In this document: positions 22,969-35,902 of the stretch, piece by piece | How the letters are laid out: every line of letters begins with the position of its first letter | Position numbering within the stretch: the first letter of the stretch is position 1 | Assembly: GCA_021234155.1 (NCBI GenBank) | Contig: JAJEKV010000010.1 | Coordinates: 5,058,871 to 5,122,870 of the forward strand | From: Isoetes taiwanensis | Lineage: Eukaryota; Streptophyta; Lycopodiopsida; Isoetales; Isoetaceae | DNA: 64,000 nucleotides | Reading direction: 5' to 3' | The notes under the pieces: generated by a model | Told to the model about the DNA's origin: nothing | Database searches by the model: none | What the model saw: the letters and a program-made list of their open reading frames with translations, nothing else | Position numbers and translations under genes: made by a program

Positions 22969-24869
22969 GTATATCTAATTTCATTACCGTTGTTTGTTGT
23001 TCCTATGTCTATTGAATGAAGTTATGTAGACTGTTCAATTATTTTAATTGTTCTTTGGAGACAATTCGGCTTGACATTATTGATTGTCAGCTAGTCAATT
23101 TAAATGTCTGAGCACTTCTGTGTGGAGACAAATTTAAATGGGTTTGAAATAATTGAAGAAGTCTGTAAGGGTTCTATCTTCTCGCTTGCAAATAGACATA
23201 TATTTATTGTGATCTATGTTTCTGATCTCTGCTCTTAGATACAAGATACTAGTTAGTTTAATGCTTCAGACCTACAGTGAGGGCTAACTGTGTACAAAAA
23301 GTAGCTGGTGTTTCAATGACTAATGTTTTGGCCGCTGCAAGTGTACAGATTTAAGGCTATGCTTTATTTAGCGTTTGCTATGCTTTATTTATTTCTGGAA
23401 AGAAAAGCGTTTGCTTGGATTGTTTTTCTCCGTTCAGTCTCTGCAGTAAGAAATAGTGAATGCAGGAAGCACCATTCCGAGCAATTTCAACCAAGAAATC
23501 TTTCCAAATCAGCATTCTCGGATCTGCTAGTGCATTCCCAGCTTCTGACTGCTGTGCTATTTTCAAAAGGGAAAGTAGAGGAGGCATGAGCTCATGTGCG
23601 CAGGGACATTTTATGACTGAATTATGTGAGTCTTTTTTTTTCCTTAACTTGCATATGGGTAAAACATTTCTTGAGCATGTCAATTACCACATTATGAAGA
23701 GGTACCAATCCAACGTATTAATCTGCGTTTGTCCTTCGAAGAACTGCTTTTACACTGCATGCTTTGGGCTACTCAAAACATGACGCATAAATGTTTAAGA
23801 TATAATGATAATCGGTCCATGTTTGACTCATGCACATAGGTTGACACATTTGAGATCACTCCTTGCAGCTCATAACATAGATATTTGTATCTGCTCTCTG
23901 GCGTAGCTCCAGCAAAATCAGAGAATGCATTTTGATCCCATATTTGCCAGGCTAGAATTCAAGTGGAAAAGCTAAGGTCAGAAATACATCCAGTTCTTTT
24001 TATTGAGTTAGTTAGAGGTTCGGTTTAGCTTTACATCAATCCGCAGGAGATAGTACAGTTTGCTTAAATATTTGTTTCCTGATCATGCTTTGATTTGAAC
24101 AGGTTTTTAAATGCATTGAAGAGCTTCTCTTGATCTTCAGTACGCTTCTAATCCATGCAGGTAATGCAATGTTATGTTGTGATAGTTCCATTGCTGAATT
24201 TGGTTAATTCATCTGACTATCATTTAGTTCTTAAATGTGTTTAAAATACGAATGCAACATAATCTATATTTTTACCCAGAGCGGCTGAGGCAGAATCATG
24301 GAAGGATTTTTATTTTTAGGAGTCCTAGAGCATTCCGGCATGGCCAAAACCTACAGAGATTTTCTGTGAGATAGCCAATGATTTCGTTTCGTTACTTGTG
24401 GGATCATGGAGGGATCATGGAGGAAGTATGCAGGTCTTCAATAAAATGCTAAATCATGATAATGATGTGGGGGCGATGATTGCTGGATATCCCGAGCATG
24501 GTAATGCAGAATTGTGTGTGCAGTCGTGCAAGCTCAGTTGATGAAGGCAGGGCATATGAAATATCTGAAGGAATGTTATGGAATCCACTGCAATCCACTG
24601 TAGTTATGCAGTTGATGTTCTAGGCCATGTAGTATTATTGAAGCAAGCTGAAGACGTTTATTGTAGCCAAGTTGTCATGGCTAGAGAACACTAACGATTG
24701 CTTGCAGAATGCATAGACACAGAGAGTTAGGGAGGCACTGTTTTCATGAAATCTTTTCTCTAGATTCAGGTAAGGCTCTAGGATATGTTTTGATTGCAGA
24801 CCATTGTGGGTATTTATATGCATGCATATACTTGGCATAATTTAATATTTATGTGGTATGTGATGCCAG
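22969..24869. other. Gene-free sequence after the last NF-YA exon
   Basis: Searched for the missing NF-YA DNA-binding exon in all frames by eye, without success. No other gene is supported. Confidence 0.5.
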
Positions 24870-26846
24870 GAAATATTCGATGGCCGCAGCAGCCTCTTGC
24901 AAGATCTTAAACTATTGATTCCTCATTTTGCCTTTGGATACAGAGTGGCATCCATTTCGACGATATCCTACAACTTTGATGGAGCTGCAGACCCCAAAGA
25001 TGGGTATTTTGTGCCACCGCCATGCTTGGTAAGACTCCACTTCCTTGCTTCTGTATATGGTTCACAGAGATATTTATGTGCATAGAGCAACGAAAATATT
25101 AAAAAAAGAAGAAATTGAGCTTTAACAAGCCATTGAGTGAGAAGGCCAGCCTTTAAAAAGAAGGAGTTGATGGAAACTAAACTGGATAGAGAACCATATC
25201 ATTCAGAAAAACATTAAATGCGTGCCTCCAGGCAGGATTTAGTTTATAGTATCTGCGTTCCATGAAAGGTTAGCCTTTGTACCCATCCATATGGCTGCCG
25301 AAATTTGGTCTATTTCTTTCTATGCAAGGGTACAATCCCATATTTACTGCGCCTCAGATCTGTCCTGCAGAAGGTTTTTATTGAGAGCAGGTGTAAAAGC
25401 CCTGACAAAGTTATGTGCATTCATCTCATGAAATTAGATGAATTAATGTAAACATATATGCCAGCATTTCTTACGTTGAAAACCATTTGTTTGGTGCATG
25501 AGGATAAAATTTGGAATGTATAACAAAGCTCCAGCCATTTTCAACTCCATTTAGTTTGTTCATTTTATGGACATTTTTCTCTCAACATCTTTCTGTTCAT
25601 TTTTTGGACATCTTTCGAGTTCTGGTTCGTTGAAATACTAGAGGTATATGTTAGTTTTTCTATTTTATATGCTAGAATTCACTCTCAAGATATGAAAATA
25701 TGATTTCAAAGTTTATGAAGTAGCTGCAGCATGGTGGCTCGTTGCAGCACCGTGGCTCTTTGGCTGCCAGATTTGTTTTGCAGCATAAAGCACAAATTTG
25801 TGAAGGAACTTTTAAAGTTTTCTAATGCAATAATGATACATATGCTTGGTTTGTCGTAGCATCCAGAGACTAGTTGGTGCTAAGTGTAAAAATGAGCTTC
25901 TTGGTTATTGTTAGCTTCCCATCGTTTTAACATATAAAATCACTAATTTGCAGCTTTTCCTTTCAGAGGCATTTTGATGGTGCAGAATTGGAGATGGTAT
26001 TATGCGTGGATTATTGCAAAGGTGTTACTGCTGTAAGTTAGCATCATTTGGCCACAATCACAGTGTATCCAGATTTCTAGAAAGGCTACCCAGTCACAGT
26101 GAATTTGAGGCCTACTATAGTTGCATCGGAAAAGTGTGACTAAGCTCTGCCACAAAAACTAAACTCAAAGGTTGCACAATTGTTATTGGTAGCTGTTATG
26201 GTATGGATACACTGGGTAATTTATGGCTTGATTATGGCAGTCATGCTGAGCAATGGATAGATTATCTTAATGAGGTGAACGTGCATGCAGTAGAGTCGTG
26301 CATGCAGTAGAGTCGCGGAGGTCTGCAGGAAAACTGATACAGTTTTAGGAATTTCAGCTGGCTCATTTAATGGAGGTTGAAATGATTTTTGCAAATGATT
26401 CACTTGGTGTCCAAGATGAATATATGTCTTTCCTTGACCACCTCCTGAGAGATGCAGAGAAAGAAAGGGCTGTAGGAGGGGGAAAGTTCTATGAACTTCC
26501 AATTCGCATCATAGATGTTGCCTCTAACAATAAAAGTTGCATTGTAGAAGCATTTTCAATAGATGAAAGCATGGCGTATGTGGCTGTGCCTATCTGGGGT
26601 GATATAGCAAGTATATATGAATTCATTGAAGAAGGTGGAAAAGAAGCCTTGAAATATGGGAGAAAGTTCAAGATGGAAGAGGTGAAAATTGATGATCTAA
26701 AATCTCATGTCAGGAAGAAACTACGCCTAAGGAACTTGACTTTTGACAAGCATTTAAGGCCTGACCAGCTGCAGTCTGCTTGCATGCAGTCACGCTTCTC
26801 AGCTGCAAAAGTATACAGAAGACCTCGCACTTTGCATATCTTATGA
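24870..26846 (+). CDS. Unrecognised three-exon gene, partial
   Basis: Three exons with good splice sites, all joined in phase 0. 24870-25028 (53 codons) starts EIFDGRSSLLQDLKLLIPHF and ends DGYFVPPPCL. 25967-26032 (22 codons) reads RHFDGAELEMVLCVDYCKGV. 26358-26846 starts LAHLMEVEMIFANDSLGVQD and ends LHIL at a stop unless a GT at 26811 is used. The last exon is acidic then basic, with VKIDDLKSHVRKKLRLRNLT. The opening IF.G...L...L..LIP resembles a SIN3-type PAH helix pattern, but this is weak and I assign no function. A consistent phase over three exons argues for a real or recently real gene. Upstream exons are unknown. Confidence 0.45.
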
Positions 26847-27621
26847 GTTGCAGTTGCCTAGGCACAAAGGGTGTGGCTCACTTAAACTGGAACTTTAGTA
26901 TGTCTGACCTATAAACAAGGCATACAAAAAATCAATGGTACCAGAAATATGTTGTATTGGGAGAAGTAATGAAATGCTTTATTACAACCCTTTCTCACTT
27001 CCATGGTTAGGCTGCTGTTCGAATTTCTATTCTGCTGATTCCTAATGATGGTTTTGTTAGTGTACCACATTTCATATGCACTGCTTTTGTATCTTTATTG
27101 GATGCATTACAATTCCTTTAGAAACAAGCTGAAATTAGACTCAACCCATTTTTGCATGCAATGTTACGGATGATAGCTTTTACACTTTTGTTCCCTAGTC
27201 TTTGTTAATCTCATTGTGTTGGATATCCAATGTGTAGTCTACATACCGAGATGCTCCGGAAAAATTGATCAGAGCTCTATTTCTGAGGTGAAGGCAGCTG
27301 AACATGTTGCTTCCTAAGTTGTGCATAGAGGGTGAAGTTTTTTGGAGTCATAGTTGCAATTTGGAGCCAACATAAAATTAGGATGTCAATTCCAAAGGCT
27401 TTTTTTTTGGCAAAGACAAACAAACGGCAAGGATTAACAGTGAAACAGACTAATATTTAATATTTGCAGTTCATTGCTTTTTGATGAATGACAAGAGTTG
27501 TGCAGCTCAAACCTTTTGTCATTTTGTAGAATCTCAGGTGTTGTTCAATTGGTATGCTAGCAAATATCTCAAATGTTGTGAATGGGTAAGAGCATAAGCT
27601 GTGATTGAAATGCTGTGGTTC

Positions 27622-27685
27622 GTATACAAAATAAAAAATGGTATGGATGGTTTGTATACAAAATAAAAAATGGTATGGATGGTTT
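27622..27685. repeat. Two exact 32-bp tandem units
   Basis: Each unit starts GTATACAAAATAAAAAATGG and ends TATGGATGGTTT. The copies are identical, suggesting a recent duplication. Confidence 0.9.
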
Positions 27686-29487
27686 TGTTGAACTGAACAG
27701 AGAATGGCATAGAACTTTTGTGTTATTACAGGGGTCTCAAAATAATAATATGATTTGATGTGAATGGAATTTATAGGGTCCATGTTGAGATTTTAACAAT
27801 TTGGTCGTCATTCTTTAGCAGCCATGGTAGGTGCTCAAGAAGCACTTCTTCACATATGCTATATTCATGACGGATCACTAGAAACCGTATTCTTCAAAAA
27901 ATTGGTCAGAAAAGGTTTTGCATTTGGGATGATTCAAGTAGTTGTTTGACTTTTCTCTTCGTCATAAGTCCATGTTTCTAGATCTAACCAGTTTATTTTG
28001 GTGGAATCCTTTTGTTTTATATATTTCTGTACATCTTCATAGCCTCTATGCATGCATTTTCTTTGGGCTTTTCTATATTGCACCTTGAACTTTTTCCAGA
28101 CTATAATATGGCTCCCATTGTGCTCCAAGCAATTGTGCTATTCATCAGAATTATTGATCATTACACTGTGACATGCCCCTGTATTCTTCGGTTTTGAACA
28201 CGCAAAGAAGGTGCTATGTTTATATAAAGTGCCTTTGTAAATGTAAATTCACTTATGAATAAGGGTAAACCCAAACAAAATGCCGCAGATTTTATTCTTG
28301 AATGAAAAAGAAAATGGTTTGCACATATATTTGCTATTGACACCAGGCCATGCATTTGAGGCATAGACCAGTGAAGAAAGGAAGATTGAAAATATGTTGA
28401 ATAGAAGCATTAACATCATTTACTATACATTTTGCACACAAAGCACAAAAATGTTTATTCAAACACGAAAAATACTCCAATATATGTGAGCAAAGAATGG
28501 CACAAGATGTTTGGATCTTTATACAACTAGGATGAACTTTGCAAATACAAAATACCTTAACACATTTGGCATGCTCAATTTGTCTTAGCCATTATGTGAT
28601 GATCACTCGTAGTTAGAACTAGAAAATACCAGCCTTCTTGAACTCTTCTCAAAACTTGTGAAAGTATATAACCTTGATAATCTGGTTCTGTATTATTCTT
28701 GTGCATCTGTTGCAGGCACCTATGGGACAACAGAAACCAATGGAGCAAATAATTTGCAATTCACCAATATAGCCAAAAGTGAGTTCTTAGCATTTGAGAT
28801 TGTCACAACCCCTGTGCAATTCACATGCTTGTGATCATAAAATGTTGACCAAATATGTTGTCTCTATTGTGGAATTCAAGCCCTTAATAATGTGAGCTCT
28901 ATCAACACATTACGCACTTTATAAAATTTTTAATTGTGAGCAAAGGCTTGGATTATTGCTTGAGTCTCATTCCATTAAGTCTCAACTTAGAGTTATGGAA
29001 GTAAGCCTTCACCTCGTGCAGTGTTAGATTTGAATCACTTGACAACCTATAAGGCTTTTGCATCTGTCTATAACTCTTAAAATAGACATTATAATTGACA
29101 TAACATATTCATTGGAAAGAAATCCCATCTTTATAGAGTCTTTAGGGATCTTAAGTTAATTGAGGGGAATTCATAGAATTCTATTGAATCTAAGTGTGTG
29201 TTTTGCAGGAATAACTTGACACACTCTTTCATATTACGAACATAATCTTAGAGAATCTTAAGGAATCTCGAACTAGCCTTTGTAAATTCCTCATACATCA
29301 ATTTTGATAAAAAAAAACGACTAGTCGACTTGATACACTACATCTGGTATATCATTTTTGAAATGAACCTTTGTATAATCTTAAGGAATACTGGCAGTAT
29401 CTTGGAGAATCCTAATAGATTCTTCAAAAATCTATGTACGTATATTCGATATCCCGACAATCAAGTGCTTCTTGCAGGCTCATGTCC

Positions 29488-29566
29488 TAATATTAATTTA
29501 GTTACTTCGCATGAGGGGGGTTTCTCATGCCCCCTCATGCACAACCCATGTGCATGAGGGGGCATT
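29488..29566 (+). repeat. Dispersed repeat, copy 2
   Basis: Second copy of the 75-bp repeat at 19072, here with CCCCCTCATGC twice around GTGCATGAGGGGG, making a foldback. Confidence 0.75.
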
Positions 29567-31724
29567 CTTTTTCTTTCTATTTTGTACTAAAATCCATCAT
29601 TTGGCATTTGTGCAGCTTTAATTGTACGGCATGGTGGCATGGGTTGTTGGAGCTCTCATTCATAATAAATGATTCTTGCAACCCTTTGCAAAGGTATGCA
29701 TTTCTGCTCTGTCCTTGTGTGGTTTCATCAGATGTCTGGTTTGATTCAGACACCCTTGCAGCAGTTTATAAAGTAAATGAAAACGTGTACCTTCTTGCTT
29801 GAGAAATTTGTGCAAAATGTGGCGTCTTGGTCTGCACTAGATGAATTAACGATGGTAACTATCAAGATGCTCTTTCTCTGAAGAAACATCAGCTTGATTT
29901 AGATATCATGTGTTAGCCTGTGGGTTTAAATCAATGATGTTGGCAAGATACTCATGAGAGTGGCTTTCTTTTCTCGAGCTTTTTGCATCTTCATCAAAAA
30001 ATGGGTGTGCTTGCACTTCATATATCTCGTCCAGACTCTTATTTACAACCTTGCACTATAATAGCAGACATGTTTAGTGTAAGTGCACTGCTTCATTCCA
30101 TATGTTGAACCTAAAGTGATTTTTTAAAGAATCTGATAGAGCTGTTAGTGTTTCTAATGTAAGTGGTAAATATTTCAACGAGTTTAGAGCATTTGCTACG
30201 CTCAGTGGTTCTAGCAGAGTTAGCAGCTCATCGTGGATGTGCCTCATATACAAGATAGATTTGCTCTAAGATAGGTCTGCATAATTGAAAGTTCTAGCAG
30301 CTTTTGAGAATTTCCTGTATAATCTTAGCTGGTACAATATTCTGAATACATCAGCTTACTATCAACAATTCATTGTCTCTCCTTCTAGGTTGGCTTGGTT
30401 TATATTTGAACATTATTTTAGTTCCATTTACTTAAACTTGATGTTTAATTTTCCTTACATGTTTATATTTTCAGTTATTTTTCTTTTTCTGAACTTGGAC
30501 ATGCTTGCAGTTTATAGCTTCAAAAGCTATTGAGCAATGCCAAATCGACTAGATGCATGGATGCAGACTGGGAACATCTAATGATACAAGTTCATGAGTT
30601 GTCTTAATTTTTGGAAACAAACTTTTGGTGGGCAGGTGTTAATGAATGACTCACTTCATTGACCATCAGATCGCATGGCATATGTGTGCCTACATCAAAG
30701 TGCTGTCAAACAAACAGATATCTTTCACATGACATCTGTGCAACACCAGTGTATATTTTTTGGATCGATCCTTTGCCGTCACTCGGTTTAAAACAAATGT
30801 GGTGGCATTCGGAATAATGTTCTAACTCCATCTTCTGGAATCCTACTGGACCACATCTAGCATGCATATCTTTCCAAACAAATGCTCATTGGTAGAAGAC
30901 TTAACCGTGAATGGATCATCATAGAGAGCTTATAGAAAAAATAAATAAATGACATGCCATCAAAGATGGTGATATATCTGCCTTTGGAACTCTGAAAGCA
31001 ATCTTTTAGTGCTTTCCAACCATAATACAATGATCACCAAAAGCAAAAAAGTTGTTAAATTATTCATGTCAGAGCAAAGATAAAAGAGACAATATAGCGA
31101 AGAACGTTCGTCTAGACATTGACAACTTCAGTTCGATTGCAACCATTGTGGACCAACATTGAGTCTCATTCCCAATTTGATGCACTAATATTTTGCAATA
31201 CATGCGTTGCTTTACATTCCTTGATACACTTCATGCATTCTTTTAGGTATAATGAATCTTTATTTGTCATTTTCTTATCACACTAGCCTAGAAATGAACA
31301 AGCTATAACTATTGTATAGCCTTCCTATAATAGTAGATGCCCCAGAATGACATGTTTAGGTTGCAAAAGGAAGCTGCAGACTGAATGGCATGATTTGCAG
31401 TGCCATGAACACGAAGGACAAGAAAGGGTTCTAAAACATTTAGGACTATTTCTTTTATGCTTAAACATGGTCTTCAAATGGTCTATTGATTTCCAATTTT
31501 TGTGGCATTTGAGGATGTTATCCCAGCTTCACCTAGAGGTGAGCTTATTAGTTGCCTCTTCTTTGATGATGATTATTTCTAGATTAAATAAATACATTTT
31601 AAACAATAATATCATGTGTATACCAACGTGTAGAATCTAATGCAGTCCTCCACGTTATGTGCAATAACCAATCCAGATAACAAGCGTCCCCCCACAAACT
31701 TCTTCGTAGGTTAAACTCATTCTC

Positions 31725-32080
31725 TATAGGAATCTAGGAGATCTACATAGAACCTTGAGGAATCTAGAGAATCTTGGGGAATGTAGAGAATGTTCATAGC
31801 ATCTTTAAGAATCTAAAAAAATCTTGGTAGAATCTTGGAGAAACTAGGGAGATCTTCATAGAATCTAGGGGAGTCTCTATAGAATCTTGGAGAATCTACA
31901 TAGAATCTTGCAAAAACTAGAGGAATACTGGGATAACCTTTGAGAATCTAGGAGAATCTAAAAAGAATCTTTGTGAGAATAGAAGAATCTAAGGAAATCT
32001 TCGTAAAATGTTTGAGAATCTAGGGGAATCTTGATAGAATCATAAAGAATTAGGAGGAATCTTTATAGAACTTTATAAAA
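31725..32080. repeat. Degenerate minisatellite of AGAATCT words
   Basis: Some 20 irregular units of about 18-24 bp based on ATAGAATCTTGGAGAATCTA, with point changes and small indels. Confidence 0.8.
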
Positions 32081-34817
32081 TATGCATTGAATAACTATGC
32101 ATTGGCTTCCAGTCGAATTTGCATAGTCCCTCATAGTACAACCCTCATAAAAATTTGAAGCCTCTGCTCCCATGAAAGAGGTTGAAAACTAAGCTTGCCA
32201 TAGAGATGGGCAGGTGCAGGATCTATTCATGCTTCTATGCTTCTGGATCTGTTTGCAGGATTCATAGCTTGATCTGATAGCGCAGACATTGTTGCATGTA
32301 TGCAACTTGAAATTTTGTTGGAGATGCTGGTGTCATATGTACTTGTGAAAGGAGACATCTGATAAAAGAAGATTGGATAGATGTATGAATGCGTACGACC
32401 AATTATGTTTCTTCAGCTAGACACTATTGTTAGATGTGATAGAGGTCTCCGAACCAAAGCTTTGGATTTCTGAAGAAATTCGCGTTCTAAGATGATTAAG
32501 TTAGATGTTAGAAACCAATTAATTGTTAGGATGTGCAATCTAGAGTAGGTACATGTATTACATCTTGAACTTGACCTTTCGGTTTTATTTATTGCGGGGT
32601 TGTTGCAATTGCACTATTTTCCATCCTTGCAAGTTCCCCTTGAGCTATAATCTCGATCCGGTTTCTACATGCATTTTAAATGGCATAAATTTATTTGCAG
32701 CACAATTACCAAGGATGCCGATTAACTCATATGCTCAAGACATTGCATTGTTAGGACCATAAATTGTGTACATGCAACATATTTAATATCCTTAAACTCT
32801 GTATCAAGGTGCTCTGATTAGACATACTATCTATTGTAAATCTGGATCTCTGTGGACCATGCAACTTCTCTATTGTGTTTTTGTATTGGACTTCTACAGG
32901 TTGCTTTGCAGAAGAAAGATCTGTTGAAGCACTTGCAATTGTAAACAAGTCCGATGGTGCGGTTCGTGTTGCAGCTATTAAAGCTCGTGGGTTTTGTGAA
33001 CGTAGGATAACATAGCTTCAACACATGGCAATCAGGTATTTCAATGGTCAATGGCATGGTATCTCATTAAAACATTAAATTCACCATGGTCTTAGTGCTT
33101 GCATATTCTATTCATCTTACTTCAGTAGTATTATGAAATTATTGCGATTTGGGTATGAGGTGTGCTTGCATATTCTCTTCAGTTTACTCCAATAGATTTT
33201 GAATTCATTGCAATCGACTTAGCTTCGAAGATTGAAAATGTGATATTGCAACACTTAAAGAACTGCCAGAAAGATCTAGGGCACCACTACACTCTAAGAC
33301 CTTGAAGTGGCCAAGCCCCAACTCATATCATCCAATGGAGGAATTAAAATGAACTTTTTCTGTTTATGAGTTCTTAAGGGCTCTGCAATTGCATAGTATG
33401 TCTACTTCAGATGTAGCAAAGCATCTGAATCGTACTTTCTTGAGACAAAAATCCTTCTATCTAGTTGGCGCCCTCAAGGAATTTTCTTCTTTTGCATTGT
33501 GGATACAGAATCTCAAGCATCTCTTCTAAATCTTTTTAATTTCCCTTTTTCTTTTCCATTTTCATGGGTTGCTATCAAAGGAGGCATTGGAGGAGATTTC
33601 CATGTTCTTGCTGTATCGATAAACGAATGTCAGATTAGTTCTCTCTTCCCCATATGCATGGATAATTTTGTAGGGATTCAGCGAAGCCTAAAGTTGTATG
33701 GGTAAGAATATGTATCTACAAAATGTCATGCTGCAATGGTCCTACTTCGTAATGACATTGCAATTTATTATTTTTAAGTCATCCATAAGGCCATATTGAG
33801 TTCGGCATCCAAGGTTTTCTTTTCGAAGTTCATGTTTTGCATGTATCATCTCTTTCTCTGTGGTGAGCAGGTTATGAGATTGTTAATTGGCCTTTCTGTG
33901 ATTCTCACCAGGGATTTTGAGTTTTATAACAAATGGAATACATGTCATGTTCTCAATTTTTGTTTGAGACATTGCTATACCATAGAGGTTAGGCTGCTTC
34001 TATAAGTTTGTCAGATATGATTCGCGATCTGGCTAAGGCTCAACAATTTGGAGCACAACATTTATGTTCAAGAAGTGAAGACTCTGGTTGGTTGATGAGT
34101 TGCGAGACCAAATCCAAGCTTGGAGCAAAATTAGAGCTTTTTATTGGAACATTACCATGTAGTAACAGGCCTATTTGGTATGCTACTGTTATTTCATGTG
34201 CTAAAACCTCTAGTGGTGGACCTCAAAAAAGTTGGTTTTCTAAAAGACGCCATTAGGATATATTCTCTTTAGTTTTGTGGAATATTTCGATTCCATTAAT
34301 TGCTGGATTAGTACCATTTGCTTCTCTGTATAATGTCCATTATTCATAAAAAAAAATCAACTGAAAGTGTATGTGAGAAGAAGTGCCGCAACACAGCCCT
34401 ATGACTTTTTTCTTCCCTACAATGGGATTCCTCAGATCATCTTTGGACTTGGTGCATGATACTAGGTTTGAATGCAAGAACTTATGATCTGTATTTTGCA
34501 ATCTTGGCCTTGCACTTACAATTCATGATCGTGATCTTAGGTGCAACAATTTATGATCTGCTTTGTCTAGTTATATAGTTTATTCGAGCTAATGTTCTTG
34601 AAGATACACGAGTGCCATGCTATAAAAAAGATTAATAACTACGATTAAATTTAAGATTCTATATAAACTTTCTTCTGCTTTATTCGAGTTGGAAACAGAA
34701 TATATTCTGCTTTATCTGTTAATTTAAACTGTGGATTTAGTTAGCTTAACCTACAAAACCTAGATAACGTTGCGCAAATTCCTATGTCCACTATTGCTGG
34801 TCTAAATTTTAAGAATG
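32081..34817. other. Gene-free stretch with one exon-like piece
   Basis: A possible exon follows CTACAG at about 32899, reading GCFAEERSVEALAIVNKSDG and then VRVAAIKARGFCERRIT to a stop. I do not recognise it and find no partner exon. Nothing else is supported. Confidence 0.35.
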
Positions 34818-34920
34818 TTATAGGGTAAGCTAACTGGGACAAGATTCCCAGTTTAGCTGCGACCGGCGGAGCCAGAAGCAGCAAACTGGGAATCTTGGAC
34901 CAGTTAGCTTACCCTATAAC
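34818..34920. mobile_element. Foldback MITE, 103 bp
   Basis: Starts GTTATAGGGTAAGCTAACTGG and ends with its near-complement (CCAGTTAGCTTACCCTATAAC). The arms extend about 40 bp inwards through AAGATTCCCAGTTT with few mismatches, leaving a loop of about 20 bp. AAT is found on both sides. Transcribed, it would form a long hairpin. Confidence 0.82.
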
Positions 34921-35902
34921 AATACCATAATTGGGGAGTTGTTTTTTGTGTTGCTCTTTTTTATTTTTGGCTTGAGCTCCTGGCTATGGCGTCTATTAGC
35001 TCTCTAGCCCTGCAGGATCTGAAAAGCCATCGCCACTGAAACCCCATCGCCGGATCTGGAACCACCATAGCCGGATCTGTCTGCTGGTCGCTTCTGTGCA
35101 AAACGCCACCGGCTCTACAGGTCATCGAGAATTTGTGCTCCCAATTGTTATTCCGTTATATTGGCATAGGACAGGTGTCGACGTGAGATTACACCACCGA
35201 CAAAAAAGACAATCCAATTATGATATTGTGTTGCATCTCGTAGAATTTATAGAAGACACATATGAAGGGATCAACATGCACTTTTGGATGGTCAAATTTA
35301 CAGAGAATGTAGTCGAATATTGAGTGGATTCAAGCGCACGCCCAAGGAGATTTAAAGGATTTTTTTGCAGTTGGTATCTTTATTTGGTAAAATTCCAGGG
35401 GCCATAGATGCCTCTGCAGTTATTGAACGTTTATTATGCAATGGATTTAGTCATACAGTCCTTAAATAATAAGGGACTTGTATTAATATGTAATAATTTA
35501 CAGATGATATCCCCACATGGGATTGATAGAAAGAATTGTCACCAAGCGGGCATTACTCATAAGAGTCAAGGCTTGTACTAAGGGGGCTGCCACTCCAGTC
35601 TTCCCTAGCCCTGGATTACTAGAGGATTGGCCGTCTTCATCCAGGCTTAGATACTATATGGAGCAAGTAGCCAGTTCCAAGCAACAAGACCTTAGGAGCA
35701 AGCCTGTCTAAAGATGAAGAACCTCCTACGGACACACAGATGTCAGGCAGGCCATCTGCCTCTACTGCACATTGTTTAAGTCCAACTCCCAATGGCACTT
35801 AAAGAAAGAGTAAAATCCTCTGAGACTACCAATTCTATCCAAGTTCTTGTTGTAATTACGACCAAACTTTCGATGGTGGGCCAGGGCCATGAGGGCTAAC
35901 TC
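34921..35902. other. Spacer, possible LINE 3' sequence
   Basis: No gene is recognised. The right part may belong to the 3' untranslated end of the adjacent minus-strand LINE, but no poly-A/T tract marks an end. Confidence 0.4.

Larger units (their letters stand above)
26847..31724. other. Long gene-free stretch
   Basis: AT-rich sequence without a supportable gene. It holds the 32-bp tandem duplication at 27622-27685, a dispersed repeat at 29488-29566, and scattered AGAATCTTAGAGAATC-like words around 29240-29420 related to the minisatellite at 31.7 kb. Confidence 0.6.
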
